In this document: one piece after another, positions 1 to 5,504 of the stretch
Layout: the number at the start of each line of letters is the position of its first letter
How positions within the stretch are numbered: position 1 is the stretch's first letter
Source of the DNA: Paracoccaceae bacterium
Lineage (GTDB): Bacteria > Pseudomonadota > Alphaproteobacteria > Rhodobacterales > Rhodobacteraceae
Length of the DNA: 7,468 bases
Direction: 5' to 3'
Assembly: GCA_007128865.1 (NCBI GenBank)
Contig: SKWP01000085.1
Coordinates: forward strand, 1-7,468
Position numbers and translations under genes: made by a program
Notes under the pieces: model-generated
What the model saw: only the letters and a program-made list of their open reading frames with translations
Told to the model about the DNA's origin: nothing
The model's database searches: none

Positions 1-56
1 ACCCGCTGTTTGCCGATTTCGTGCGCGCCGCGGTCGAGGTCAGCCGGCTGGTGTGA
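1..56 (+). CDS. C-terminal end of an unidentified protein (partial)
   Basis: The frame starting at base 3 reads PLFADFVRAAVEVSRLV and stops at TGA (54-56). Fifteen of its 17 sense codons end in G or C, as expected for a real gene in this genome; the other two frames stay open past this point. Only 17 residues are visible, too few to assign a family. Its stop lies inside the 3' end of the convergent thioesterase gene, giving a 17-bp tail-to-tail overlap. The gene could also be a chance frame at the window edge. Confidence 0.45.
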   Translation, partial: PLFADFVRAAVEVSRLV

Positions 57-498
57 TGCCGCCCGGCACGGGCGGTTCGTCACCTGCAACCAGTATTGCC
101 CATAGGCCCTTGGCGGTTGCAACGACCCTGCCGCCGCTGTGCAGCGTGCCTTCGACAAAGACGAGGTTGCGGGTTTCCCGCACCACCTTGCAATCCATCT
201 CGATATGCCGGCCGATCGGGGCGGCGCTGACGAAATGCATGTCTAACTGCACGGTTGCCTGCCTTCGGCCCGGTCGATCCTGGGCGGCGGTCATGCCAAG
301 CGACCGGTCGGCAAAGGTCATCAGCATCCCGCCCTGAACAACGCCGTTGCGGTTGCGGTGTTTCGGTTCGGCCAGAAACCGGAAGCGGCCGGTTCCGCCG
401 CCCACATGATTGCGTTGCAGCGGGCCGACCATCGTCAGGAACTCCGCATCATCGATATTCGTCCAGGTGTCGGGGTCGGACAAATGCTTCTCCTTCAT
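40..498 (-). CDS. PaaI-like hotdog-fold thioesterase
   Basis: This 152-residue protein has the size of a single hotdog domain and matches the PaaI/acyl-CoA thioesterase family, cytosolic enzymes that hydrolyse acyl-CoA thioesters. The signature is at residues 51-64: N51-G-V-V-Q-G-G57, followed by D64, the position of the family's catalytic acidic residue on the long helix. The usual HGG is QGG here. Beta strands follow (ATVQLDMHFV, HIEMDCKVV, NLVFVEGTL, VVATAKGLWAIL). Start choice: the frame is open 108 bp further upstream to 606, but that extension is Ala/Pro/Arg-rich and does not look like protein. The ATG at 498 directly precedes family-like sequence, although no clear Shine-Dalgarno precedes it. 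It lies 124 bp downstream of the polyprenyl synthase stop on the same strand. The substrate cannot be inferred. Confidence 0.85.
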   Translation of the reverse strand: MKEKHLSDPDTWTNIDDAEFLTMVGPLQRNHVGGGTGRFRFLAEPKHRNRNGVVQGGMLMTFADRSLGMTAAQDRPGRRQATVQLDMHFVSAAPIGRHIEMDCKVVRETRNLVFVEGTLHSGGRVVATAKGLWAILVAGDEPPVPGGITPAG

Positions 499-622
499 GG
501 CATTCGGGGGATAGACACTCGGTCTTTCCGAACGGAAGGTCAACGCGGTCGGGCCGGCCCCGGCCGGCAAGCAGCCGGCGGCGCAGTGCGCGGACCGGAG
601 CAGCAATCAGCCGGGATTTGCC
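499..622 (-). other. Intergenic gap between polyprenyl synthase and thioesterase genes
   Basis: This 124-bp, very GC-rich spacer contains two inverted repeats. One is GCCGGCC-CC-GGCCGGC (553-568), with 7-bp arms and a 2-bp centre. The other is TTCCG-AA-CGGAA (526-537). On the minus strand the first could fold downstream of the synthase stop, but no T-run follows, so it is not a classical intrinsic terminator. A TTGACC hexamer (minus, 538-543) resembles a -35 box, but the only -10-like sequence (TCTATC) is 22 bp away, so I do not call a promoter. Confidence 0.4.
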
Positions 623-1624
623 TCAGTGCACCCGGGCCACAACGTAATCGGCCAGGTCCGACAGGATCGCGCGCAGCGGATGGTCGGGCAGGGGGGCAAG
701 CGCCGCGCGAGCCTGCCCTGCCCATGCAAGGGCTTCGTCGCGCGTTGCCTCCAGTGCACCATGTTTGCGCACCAGTGCCATCGCTCGGGCAAGGTCTTCG
801 GGTTCCTGGCGGTTCCGGGCGATGCAGCGGGTCCAGAAAGCGCGCTCATCCGCATCGCCGGCGGCAAGGGCGCGAATCACCGGCAGCGTGACCTTGCCCT
901 CGCGGAAATCATCACCCAGGTTCTTGCCGATCCCGTCGCCGGCACCGCCATAATCCAGATAGTCGTCAACCATCTGGAAACTGATGCCGAGTGCATCCCC
1001 ATACCCGCGCAGCCCGGCAATCTGGTCTTCGGTGGCACCGGCAATGACCCCGCCGACCTCGGCTGCGGCGGCAAACAGCGCTGCGGTCTTGCCGCGTACC
1101 ACCCGCAGATAGGTTTCCTCGGTGGTGGCCAGATCGCGCGCCGCGGTCAGTTGCAGCACCTCGCCTTCGGCAATGGTGGCCGAAGCGTCCGAGAGGATGT
1201 CGAGCACCCGCAACGAGCCGGTCTCGACCATCAGCTGGAACGATCGCGCAAACAGGTAATCGCCAACCAGAACCGAAGACTTGTTGTCCCAAAGCAGGTT
1301 GGCCGTGGGCCGCCCGCGGCGCCGCGCGCTTTCGTCGACCACATCATCGTGCAGAAGCGTCGCCGTGTGAATGAACTCCACCGTGGCGGCAAGGCGGATG
1401 TGATGGTCGCCTTCGTAACCGCAAAGCCGCGCCGCAGCGAGCGTCAGCAAGGGGCGCAGACGCTTGCCGCCGGCCTCGACCAGATGCGCCGTGACCTCGG
1501 GGATGCGGGGCGCGTGTTCCGACGCCATGCGGTCGCGGATAAGTACGTTCACCGCGGTCATGTCGGCGTCGAGCCAGCGCGCGAGCTGCTCGTGCGGACG
1601 TGTCACTGTATTGTCCAGACCCAT
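623..1624 (-). CDS. ispB: Long-chain trans-polyprenyl diphosphate synthase (octa-/decaprenyl type)
   Basis: This 333-residue enzyme adds isopentenyl diphosphate units to an allylic diphosphate to make the polyprenyl tail of ubiquinone. Visible motifs in order are GGKRLRP (52-58, diphosphate/IPP binding), the first aspartate-rich motif DDVVDE (93-98) after LLH, a conserved KT (179-180), the second aspartate-rich motif DDYLD (220-224) after QMV, and GKNLGDDFREGKVTLP (234-249 region). Full length and an intact active site indicate function. Start: ATG at 1624 with AGGA about 8 bases upstream. The frame continues to 1849, but that extension lies antisense to the next gene and looks non-coding. 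The small side chains before the first DDxxD fit a long-chain product. The number of isoprene units cannot be read from sequence; ispB is used for the family, and the product in these bacteria is often C50. It is divergent from the DUF2007 gene across 56 bp. Confidence 0.92.
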   Translation of the reverse strand: MGLDNTVTRPHEQLARWLDADMTAVNVLIRDRMASEHAPRIPEVTAHLVEAGGKRLRPLLTLAAARLCGYEGDHHIRLAATVEFIHTATLLHDDVVDESARRRGRPTANLLWDNKSSVLVGDYLFARSFQLMVETGSLRVLDILSDASATIAEGEVLQLTAARDLATTEETYLRVVRGKTAALFAAAAEVGGVIAGATEDQIAGLRGYGDALGISFQMVDDYLDYGGAGDGIGKNLGDDFREGKVTLPVIRALAAGDADERAFWTRCIARNRQEPEDLARAMALVRKHGALEATRDEALAWAGQARAALAPLPDHPLRAILSDLADYVVARVH

Positions 1625-1646
1625 CACAATCCTGTCGGGCTTATCG

Positions 1647-1667
1647 ACACCGGTGGTGGTGTATTCT
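1647..1667. promoter_or_regulatory. Divergent promoter region with CACCGGTG palindrome and TATTCT box
   Basis: Only 56 bp separate the two divergent starts. It contains the 8-bp palindrome CACCGGTG (1648-1655), nested in ACACC-GGTGGT-GGTGT (1647-1662), and TATTCT at 1662-1667, a candidate -10 box for the rightward gene. No good -35 is at the standard spacing (CTTATC at 16 bp is weak). If TATTCT is used, transcription would begin only a few bases before the ATG at 1681. No leftward promoter could be assigned with confidence. Confidence 0.3.
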
Positions 1668-1680
1668 TTACTTGTCAGCC

Positions 1681-1893
1681 ATGGAAGAGTTGCTTCGCAC
1701 CACAGACCCGACCGTTGTGGCCTATGCCACTGTGCTTCTTGAGGGAGAGGATATAGAGGTGTTTCAACTCGACGTCCACATGAGCGTCCTGCACGGCTCC
1801 ATCGGCATCTTGCCGCAGCGGCTCTGGGTCCGGAAGCAGGATCTGGCACGCGCGCAGGCGATCATGGCCGACAACGGCATTCCCCTGTCCTGA
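1681..1893 (+). CDS. DUF2007 family small protein
   Basis: This 70-residue protein begins MEELLRTTDP and reads through a short alpha/beta domain: VVAYATVLLEGEDIEVFQLD (residues 12-31), then a GSIGILPQRLWVRKQDLARAQAIM region. This matches the DUF2007 ('putative signal transducing protein') pattern, in which the chain switches or binds through a compact ferredoxin-like fold; the biochemical role is unknown. The ATG at 1681 is chosen over upstream codons because the family homology begins here. No Shine-Dalgarno precedes it, so the mRNA may have a very short leader. The stop is 11 bp before the GTG of the methyltransferase, so the two are probably co-transcribed. An L-S C-terminus right after the helix is normal for the family. 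Confidence 0.8.
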   Translation: MEELLRTTDPTVVAYATVLLEGEDIEVFQLDVHMSVLHGSIGILPQRLWVRKQDLARAQAIMADNGIPLS

Positions 1894-1904
1894 CGGGGCC
1901 TGGC

Positions 1905-2702
1905 GTGACGCCCGAAGCACCCGACCTGACCGACGACAGCTTTCTGGATGGCCGGCTGAAGCTGCTGCAGCCGCGTGTGGGTTATCGCGCGGCGACCGAT
2001 CCGGTGCTTCTGGCGGCGGCGGTGCCGGCGGGCCGTGGCGATTCGGTGCTGGAACTGGGCTGCGGGGCCGGTGCCGCGGCGCTGTGCCTTGCGGTGCGGG
2101 TGCCGGGGCTTGCACGCCTGGCGGGCGTGGAAATCCAGCCCGCATATGCCGCGCTGGCACGGCGCAACGCGGCGCGAAATGCCATTGCGCTTGAGGTCCA
2201 TGAAGGCGATGTCGCGGCGATGCCGGCCGGTCTGCGCGGGCAGGTCTTTGATCATGTGCTCGCCAATCCGCCCTTTTTCCCGCCCGATGCCCCGGCGGCC
2301 GCGGATGCCGGGCGCGACAGGGCGCTGCGCGAATCGCTGCCGGTCGGGGTGTGGGTGGATGCCGGTCTGCGGCGCCTGCGCAGCGGTGGTACGCTGACGA
2401 TGATCCACCGCGTGGCGCGGCTGCCACAGATCCTGGGCGCGGCAGAGGGCCGGGCCAGTGTACAGGTTCTGCCGCTGCAACCGCGCATCGGGCGCGACGC
2501 CGGCCGCATGCTGGTGCAGGCGCGCAAGGGCGGTCGGGCGGAATTCCGGCTGCTGGCACCCCTGGTGCTTCATGACGGCGCAAGCCACTGTCGCGACGGC
2601 GACGATTTCTCGAACGAGGCCATGGCGATTCTTCGCGACGCGGCGCCGATATCCGGATTTCGGCCCTTGCACCGTGCCCGCCGCGACCCGACATGCGAAT
2701 AA
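1905..2702 (+). CDS. trmN6: TrmN6-like tRNA (adenine-N6) methyltransferase
   Basis: This 265-residue class I SAM-dependent methyltransferase resembles E. coli YfiC/TrmN6, which methylates A37 of tRNA1-Val at N6. An N-terminal LLQPRVGYRAATDPVLLAAA (20-39) mirrors the family's QPxxGYRxxTD entry motif. SAM motif I is VLELGCGAGAAAL (48-60), the acidic ribose-binding end of strand 2 is GVEIQP (74-79), and the catalytic NPPFF (121-125) is the NPP[YF] motif of N6-adenine methyltransferases. The start is GTG at 1905 with a GGGG stretch (1895-1898) as weak Shine-Dalgarno. An 11-bp gap after the DUF2007 gene suggests an operon. The tRNA substrate is inferred from family, and related enzymes of this fold methylate other RNAs or proteins. 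Confidence 0.85.
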   Translation: MTPEAPDLTDDSFLDGRLKLLQPRVGYRAATDPVLLAAAVPAGRGDSVLELGCGAGAAALCLAVRVPGLARLAGVEIQPAYAALARRNAARNAIALEVHEGDVAAMPAGLRGQVFDHVLANPPFFPPDAPAAADAGRDRALRESLPVGVWVDAGLRRLRSGGTLTMIHRVARLPQILGAAEGRASVQVLPLQPRIGRDAGRMLVQARKGGRAEFRLLAPLVLHDGASHCRDGDDFSNEAMAILRDAAPISGFRPLHRARRDPTCE

Positions 2703-2724
2703 GTGGCGCAGGCACGCCGTCACA

Positions 2725-2741
2725 TCACCGTCACAGGTGAC
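2725..2741. repeat. Nested dyad upstream of ydcH-like gene
   Basis: GTCAC-AG-GTGAC (2730-2741) is a perfect inverted repeat with 5-bp arms. It is nested in TCACC-GTCACA-GGTGA (2725-2740), and the half-site GTCAC occurs again just upstream (2719-2723). It lies 58 bp before the ATG at 2799 and right after the methyltransferase stop. No T-run follows, so an operator is more likely than a terminator. A GTGACA hexamer (2737-2742) within it could be a -35 box, but the -10 candidate (near 2761-2768) is poor. Confidence 0.35.
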
Positions 2742-2786
2742 AGAACGGACCAACTGTGTTGCTATGAGACAGTCGCAGGTACCATC

Positions 2787-2792
2787 AGGAGG
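2787..2792 (+). promoter_or_regulatory. Consensus Shine-Dalgarno that fixes the ydcH-like start
   Basis: AGGAGG lies 6 bases before ATG 2799. It is the only full-consensus Shine-Dalgarno I noticed, in a window where other starts have weak or no sites. It rules out the longer reading from 2703, whose extra 32 residues do not look like protein. Confidence 0.85.
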
Positions 2793-2798
2793 ACGAGC

Positions 2799-2966
2799 AT
2801 GTCATTGACTTCGCATCTTCAGGAACTTCGCCGCAAGCATCAGGAGCTTGCCGAGCAGGTCGAAGCCGCCCAGCGTAATCCGGGTGTGGACGGGCTCGCC
2901 ATCGCCGAAATGAAGAAGCAGAAGCTGCGACTCAAGGAAGAAATCCACCGCCTGTCACAGCAATAG
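2799..2966 (+). CDS. YdcH/DUF465 family small coiled-coil protein
   Basis: This 55-residue, highly charged, helical protein has heptad-like spacing: HLQELRRKHQELAEQVEAAQ (6-25), a short turn RNPGVDG (26-32), then AIAEMKKQKLRLKEEIHRL (34-52). The two helices joined by a Pro-Gly-Asp turn, ending in KKQKLRLKEEI, are the DUF465/YdcH signature. The family is common in Proteobacteria and its function is not established; small homologs are abundant cytosolic proteins. The strong Shine-Dalgarno suggests high expression. It lies 96 bp after the methyltransferase, with a dyad in the gap, and is probably its own transcription unit. It converges with gcrA. Confidence 0.85.
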   Translation: MSLTSHLQELRRKHQELAEQVEAAQRNPGVDGLAIAEMKKQKLRLKEEIHRLSQQ

Positions 2967-2987
2967 TCAGCACCGCCAGCACGCAAG

Positions 2988-3014
2988 CGGCGGCGCCGGG
3001 TTTCAGCGCCGCCG
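2988..3014. terminator. Convergent GC-rich hairpin between ydcH-like gene and gcrA
   Basis: CGGCGGCGC (2988-2996) pairs perfectly with GCGCCGCCG (3006-3014) around a 9-nt loop (CGGGTTTCA). The gcrA stop codon lies in the loop at 3003-3005. Being palindromic, it would fold in transcripts from both sides and so could end both genes, but neither side has a T-run. A strong stem-loop of this kind may rely on Rho or simply protect 3' ends. Confidence 0.4.
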
Positions 3015-3614
3015 GTCGCGCCGCGATGACATTGGCTGAAAGGCGAGGCTCACATGGGCCTCGCAATAGGGCTTGCCCGGCTGAACCGGCAGGCCACAGA
3101 ACCAGAAATCATCGGTGGCGGGGTCACCGATCGGCCATTTGCAGGTGCGTTCGGTCAGTTCCATGAGGGTCAGCCGGCGCGCCTTGCGTTCGATTTCGCG
3201 CACGGTCGCCAGCGCTTCGGGGCTTATTTCGTTTGCTGACGGTTGCGGCGGCAGGGGTTGGCCGGCGGGCACCAGCGGGCGCCGCGCGCTGGGTGTGCCG
3301 TTGCGCTCGGCCGGGGGGGCGGCGGGTTCGGCTGCCGCGGGCGTTGCCACCGGATCGGCGGAATTCGTCGCCGCGACGGGTGGTTCGGCCGGGGCTGCGG
3401 CCGGCGGCGCTGCCGGTTCGGCAGGCGTTTCCTGCGGGGCAGGGGCCGGGCGGGCGGTTTCGGTCGTGACCCGGTTGGAAAGGCCCAGCCTGTGCACCTT
3501 GCCGATCACCGCATTGCGGGTCACACCGCCCAGCTCCTTTGCGATCTGGCTCGCGCTCTGGCCTTCGGCCCACATCCGCCGGAGCGTCTCGACACGCTCA
3601 TCTGTCCAGGACAT
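3003..3614 (-). CDS. gcrA: GcrA-family cell cycle regulator
   Basis: This 203-residue protein starts MSWTDERVETLRRMWAEG, the diagnostic GcrA N-terminus. Residues 1-47 form the helix-turn-helix DNA-binding domain (SASQIAKELGG, NAVIGKVHRLGLSNR). Residues 50-128 are a low-complexity Ala/Pro linker. Residues 136-195 form the conserved C-terminal domain (LTLMELTERTCKWPIGDP, then FWFCGLPVQPGKPYCEAHVSLAFQP). Cys158, Cys173, Cys184 and His187 are spaced like a possible metal site; that is my inference. In Caulobacter, GcrA binds sigma-70 and activates promoters carrying GANTC methylated by CcrM. ATG 3614 is chosen because GGAG sits 6 bases before it; a GTG four codons upstream overlaps that Shine-Dalgarno. 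I see no GANTC site in its own upstream spacer. Confidence 0.93.
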   Translation of the reverse strand: MSWTDERVETLRRMWAEGQSASQIAKELGGVTRNAVIGKVHRLGLSNRVTTETARPAPAPQETPAEPAAPPAAAPAEPPVAATNSADPVATPAAAEPAAPPAERNGTPSARRPLVPAGQPLPPQPSANEISPEALATVREIERKARRLTLMELTERTCKWPIGDPATDDFWFCGLPVQPGKPYCEAHVSLAFQPMSSRRDRRR

Positions 3615-3633
3615 CCCGCTCTCCACAGTACAA

Positions 3634-3666
3634 ACGGCCCCTGTCGCGTATCTCCGACGGGGCCGT
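3634..3666. repeat. 12-bp stem-loop in the gcrA leader
   Basis: ACGGCCCC (3634-3641) pairs with GGGGCCGT (3659-3666), and inside that GTCG (3643-3646) pairs with CGAC (3655-3658), with one unpaired T at 3642 and an 8-nt loop (3647-3654). It lies in the divergent spacer, so it cannot terminate either flanking gene in the normal way. With the candidate gcrA promoter at 3691-3718 it would sit in the 5' leader, ending 20 bases before the ATG and leaving the GGAG free. It could instead be a protein-binding dyad. Confidence 0.6.
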
Positions 3667-3667
3667 C

Positions 3668-3695
3668 TTGGCTATCTCGTTTGCGGGGCTATTCT
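3668..3695 (+). promoter_or_regulatory. Candidate promoter for the ABC-2 permease
   Basis: TTGGCT (3668-3673) and TATTCT (3690-3695) are spaced 16 bp apart, in a window where A/T-rich hexamers are rare. The leader to ATG 3773 would be about 70 bases. The site overlaps the gcrA promoter candidate on the other strand, so simultaneous use would be hindered. Confidence 0.35.
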
Positions 3696-3718
3696 AGGGT
3701 TTGTGCGGCAAGATACAA
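3691..3718 (-). promoter_or_regulatory. Candidate gcrA promoter
   Basis: On the minus strand TTGTAT (3713-3718) and TAGAAT (3691-3696) are spaced 16 bp apart; TAGAAT matches 5 of 6 bases of the sigma-70 -10 consensus. The start point would fall near 3684, giving a leader of about 70 bases that includes the hairpin. The -10 shares bases with the -10 of the oppositely directed candidate promoter. Confidence 0.35.
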
Positions 3719-3772
3719 GATGCGGCCTGCGCCAGTGTCAGGACGACTTGGCCGCAACCGGGAGTAACAGCA

Positions 3773-4615
3773 ATGGCAACCATTACCGGCAAGGCCGGCG
3801 AAGCCGTTTCACCGGTGTCGGTGACGGGCATCGGCGTCAGGCGTTTCGGGCGGGTCAACTGGCTGGGGCTCTACACCCTGTCCGAAAGGGAAACCCGCCG
3901 CTTCCTGTCGGTCTGGGTCCAGACCATCGCGGCACCGCTGGTTACCGCCGGTCTGTTCCTGGCCGTTTTCAGTCTCGCGCTTGGCCCGATGCGGGGCGAG
4001 GTGATGGGCGTTGGTTTTGTTGAGTTTCTGGCGCCGGGCATCCTGATGATGACGGTGGTGCAGAACGCCTTTGCCAACACATCGTCGTCCATCGTCATCG
4101 CCAAGGTTCAGGGCAACATCGTCGATACGCTGATGCCGCCACTGTCGCCGCTGGAACTGGTCATCGGCTATCTGGCCGGGGGGGTGTTGCGGGGTCTTGC
4201 CGTGGCGCTGGTGTTGTGGGCGGTGATGGCGCTGGCGCTGGGTATCGGCATTGCCCGGCCGGGGCTTGCGCTGGCCTTCGTTCTGCTGGGGGCGGGGTTT
4301 CTGGGCGTGTTGGGGATCCTTGCCGCGATCCTGTCGACCAAGTTCGACCACATGGCGGCGGTAACCAACTTCGTGGTCACGCCGCTGGCGTTTCTTTCGG
4401 GCACCTTCTATTCGATTTCGGCACTGCCGCCGGCCATGGAAACCGCCAGCCGGTTCAACCCGGTGTTCTATCTGATCGACGGGCTGCGCTTTGCCATGAT
4501 CGGCCGGTCCGACGCCGCGCCGATGCTGGGGCTTGCGGTTGTTTCGGCCTTCACGCTGGCCGGCGCCGCGCTGGCCTGGCACTGGTTCCGGATCGGGTAC
4601 CGGATGAAGCCCTGA
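3773..4615 (+). CDS. ABC-2 type transporter permease (YadH/NodJ-like)
   Basis: This 280-residue inner-membrane protein has a 45-residue cytosolic N-terminus, including an amphipathic GLYTLSERETRRFL segment, then about six hydrophobic stretches near residues 51-70, 84-106, 130-156, 163-187, 195-212 and 250-270. The family signatures are FLAPGILMMTVVQNAFANTSSS (85-106 region), LSPLELVIGYLAGG (124-137) and RFNPVFYLIDGLRF (227-240), all typical of YadH-like exporters of the ABC-2 superfamily. GGGAG lies 8 bases before ATG 3773; the frame is open upstream to 3701, but that part looks non-coding. These permeases need an ATPase subunit, and none is encoded in the window. It converges with the DUF815 gene, leaving only 13 bp between stops. 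The substrate is unknown; lipid-linked or polyketide/drug-like cargo is possible for the family. Confidence 0.88.
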   Translation: MATITGKAGEAVSPVSVTGIGVRRFGRVNWLGLYTLSERETRRFLSVWVQTIAAPLVTAGLFLAVFSLALGPMRGEVMGVGFVEFLAPGILMMTVVQNAFANTSSSIVIAKVQGNIVDTLMPPLSPLELVIGYLAGGVLRGLAVALVLWAVMALALGIGIARPGLALAFVLLGAGFLGVLGILAAILSTKFDHMAAVTNFVVTPLAFLSGTFYSISALPPAMETASRFNPVFYLIDGLRFAMIGRSDAAPMLGLAVVSAFTLAGAALAWHWFRIGYRMKP

Positions 4616-4629
4616 AGGCGCGGCCGCCT
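4616..4629. repeat. Short inverted repeat between convergent genes
   Basis: AGGCG-CGGC-CGCCT (5-bp arms, 4-nt loop) occupies essentially the whole gap between the permease stop and the DUF815 stop. It has no T-run. It may act as a minimal bidirectional barrier, but the arms are short and GC-rich, so chance is quite possible. Confidence 0.25.
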
Positions 4630-5504
4630 CAGCGCAGGCGCACGCCCTCGCGCCCGGCCAGATCGCAGAAGAATTGCCACGCCACCCTGCCGGACCGCGC
4701 CCCCCGCGTGGCCTGCCATTCGATTGCCTCGGCGCGCAGGCGATCGGCCGGCACGTCGACGCCGTAGGCGGCGCAATAGCCCTCGATCATCGACAGGTAT
4801 TCGTCCTGCCCGCAGGGGTGAAAGCCCAGCCACAGCCCGAACCTGTCGGACAGCGAAACCTTTTCCTCGACCGCCTCGGACGGGTTGATGGCGGTGGAGC
4901 GTTCATTCTCGATCATGTCGCGCGGCATCAGGTGCCGGCGGTTCGAGGTTGCATAGAACAGCACGTTTTCCGGCCGGCCTTCGATACCACCGTCCAGAAC
5001 GGCCTTGAGCGACTTGTAATGCTGGTCGTCCTGCGAGAACGAAAGATCGTCGCAGAACAGCAGGAACCGGGCGCTGGCCCGGCGCAGGTGGCCCAGCAGG
5101 CGGCCGATCGAAGGCAGATCCTCGCGCTGGACCTCGACGATCTTGAGCTGTCCGCGCGCCGCGTCCAGCCGCGCCAGCGCTTCGGCATGCACAGCCTTGA
5201 CAAGGCTCGACTTGCCCATGCCGCGCGCGCCCCAGAGCAGGGCATTGTTGGCCGGCAGCGCCTGCGCAAAGCGCAGCGTATTGTCCAGCAGGATGTCGCG
5301 CACCCGGTCGATGCCGACCAGCAGTTCGAAGGGGATGCGCGCCACCTGTTCGACGGGCTCAAGCCGGTCGGGCCCGACATGCCATACAAAGGCGTCGGCA
5401 GCGGCGAAGTCCGGCGCGCTCAGTGGCGGCGGGCTGATGCGGTCCAGCGCTGCGGCAATGCGTTCGAGCGCGCCGCCTTCGGGCAGACGGCCTGTGGCAT
5501 TCAT
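4629..5504 (-). CDS. DUF815 family AAA-type ATPase, coupled to tatC
   Basis: This 291-residue predicted cytosolic ATPase has a variable N-terminal region (1-60) followed by the P-loop domain. IPFELLVGIDRVRDIL (57-72) leads into the Walker A GARGMGKSS (92-100). The Walker B FLLFCDDLSF is at 147-156 with D152/D153. FYATSNRRHLMP (183-194) is the sensor-1 region, and the tail carries FSDRFGLWLGFHP-like sequence (actual SLSDRFGLWLGFHP, 217-230) and a C-terminal helical lid. This is the DUF815 pattern, a widespread family without an established function. The start ATG (5502-5504) overlaps the tatC TGA (ATGA), with GAGG about 8 bases upstream, so its translation is probably coupled to tatC. Reading the frame further upstream to 5777 would only run antisense-like through tatC. 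Whether it serves Tat export or is just co-regulated is unknown. Confidence 0.88.
   Translation of the reverse strand: MNATGRLPEGGALERIAAALDRISPPPLSAPDFAAADAFVWHVGPDRLEPVEQVARIPFELLVGIDRVRDILLDNTLRFAQALPANNALLWGARGMGKSSLVKAVHAEALARLDAARGQLKIVEVQREDLPSIGRLLGHLRRASARFLLFCDDLSFSQDDQHYKSLKAVLDGGIEGRPENVLFYATSNRRHLMPRDMIENERSTAINPSEAVEEKVSLSDRFGLWLGFHPCGQDEYLSMIEGYCAAYGVDVPADRLRAEAIEWQATRGARSGRVAWQFFCDLAGREGVRLR

Noticed and set aside
511..543. TTGACC and TCTATC as a promoter for the thioesterase
   Set aside because: The spacer is 22 bp, too long for a normal sigma-70 promoter, and the -10 match is poor.
626..1756. Long open frame on the + strand, antisense to the polyprenyl synthase
   Set aside because: Its product is Arg/Gln/Gly-rich with no recognisable fold, while the opposite frame has full family motifs. 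It reflects high GC content.
1675..2753. Two long open frames on the minus strand, antisense to the DUF2007 and methyltransferase genes
   Set aside because: Arg/Pro/His-rich translations without domains; the + strand genes carry the family signatures.
3615..3772. GANTC (CcrM methylation) site in the gcrA-permease spacer
   Set aside because: I looked for it because GcrA acts at such sites, and found none in the spacer.
3115..4023. Open frame on the + strand across gcrA into the permease
   Set aside because: Ala/Gly/Ser-rich antisense translation of the GcrA linker. The real permease uses a different frame from 3773.
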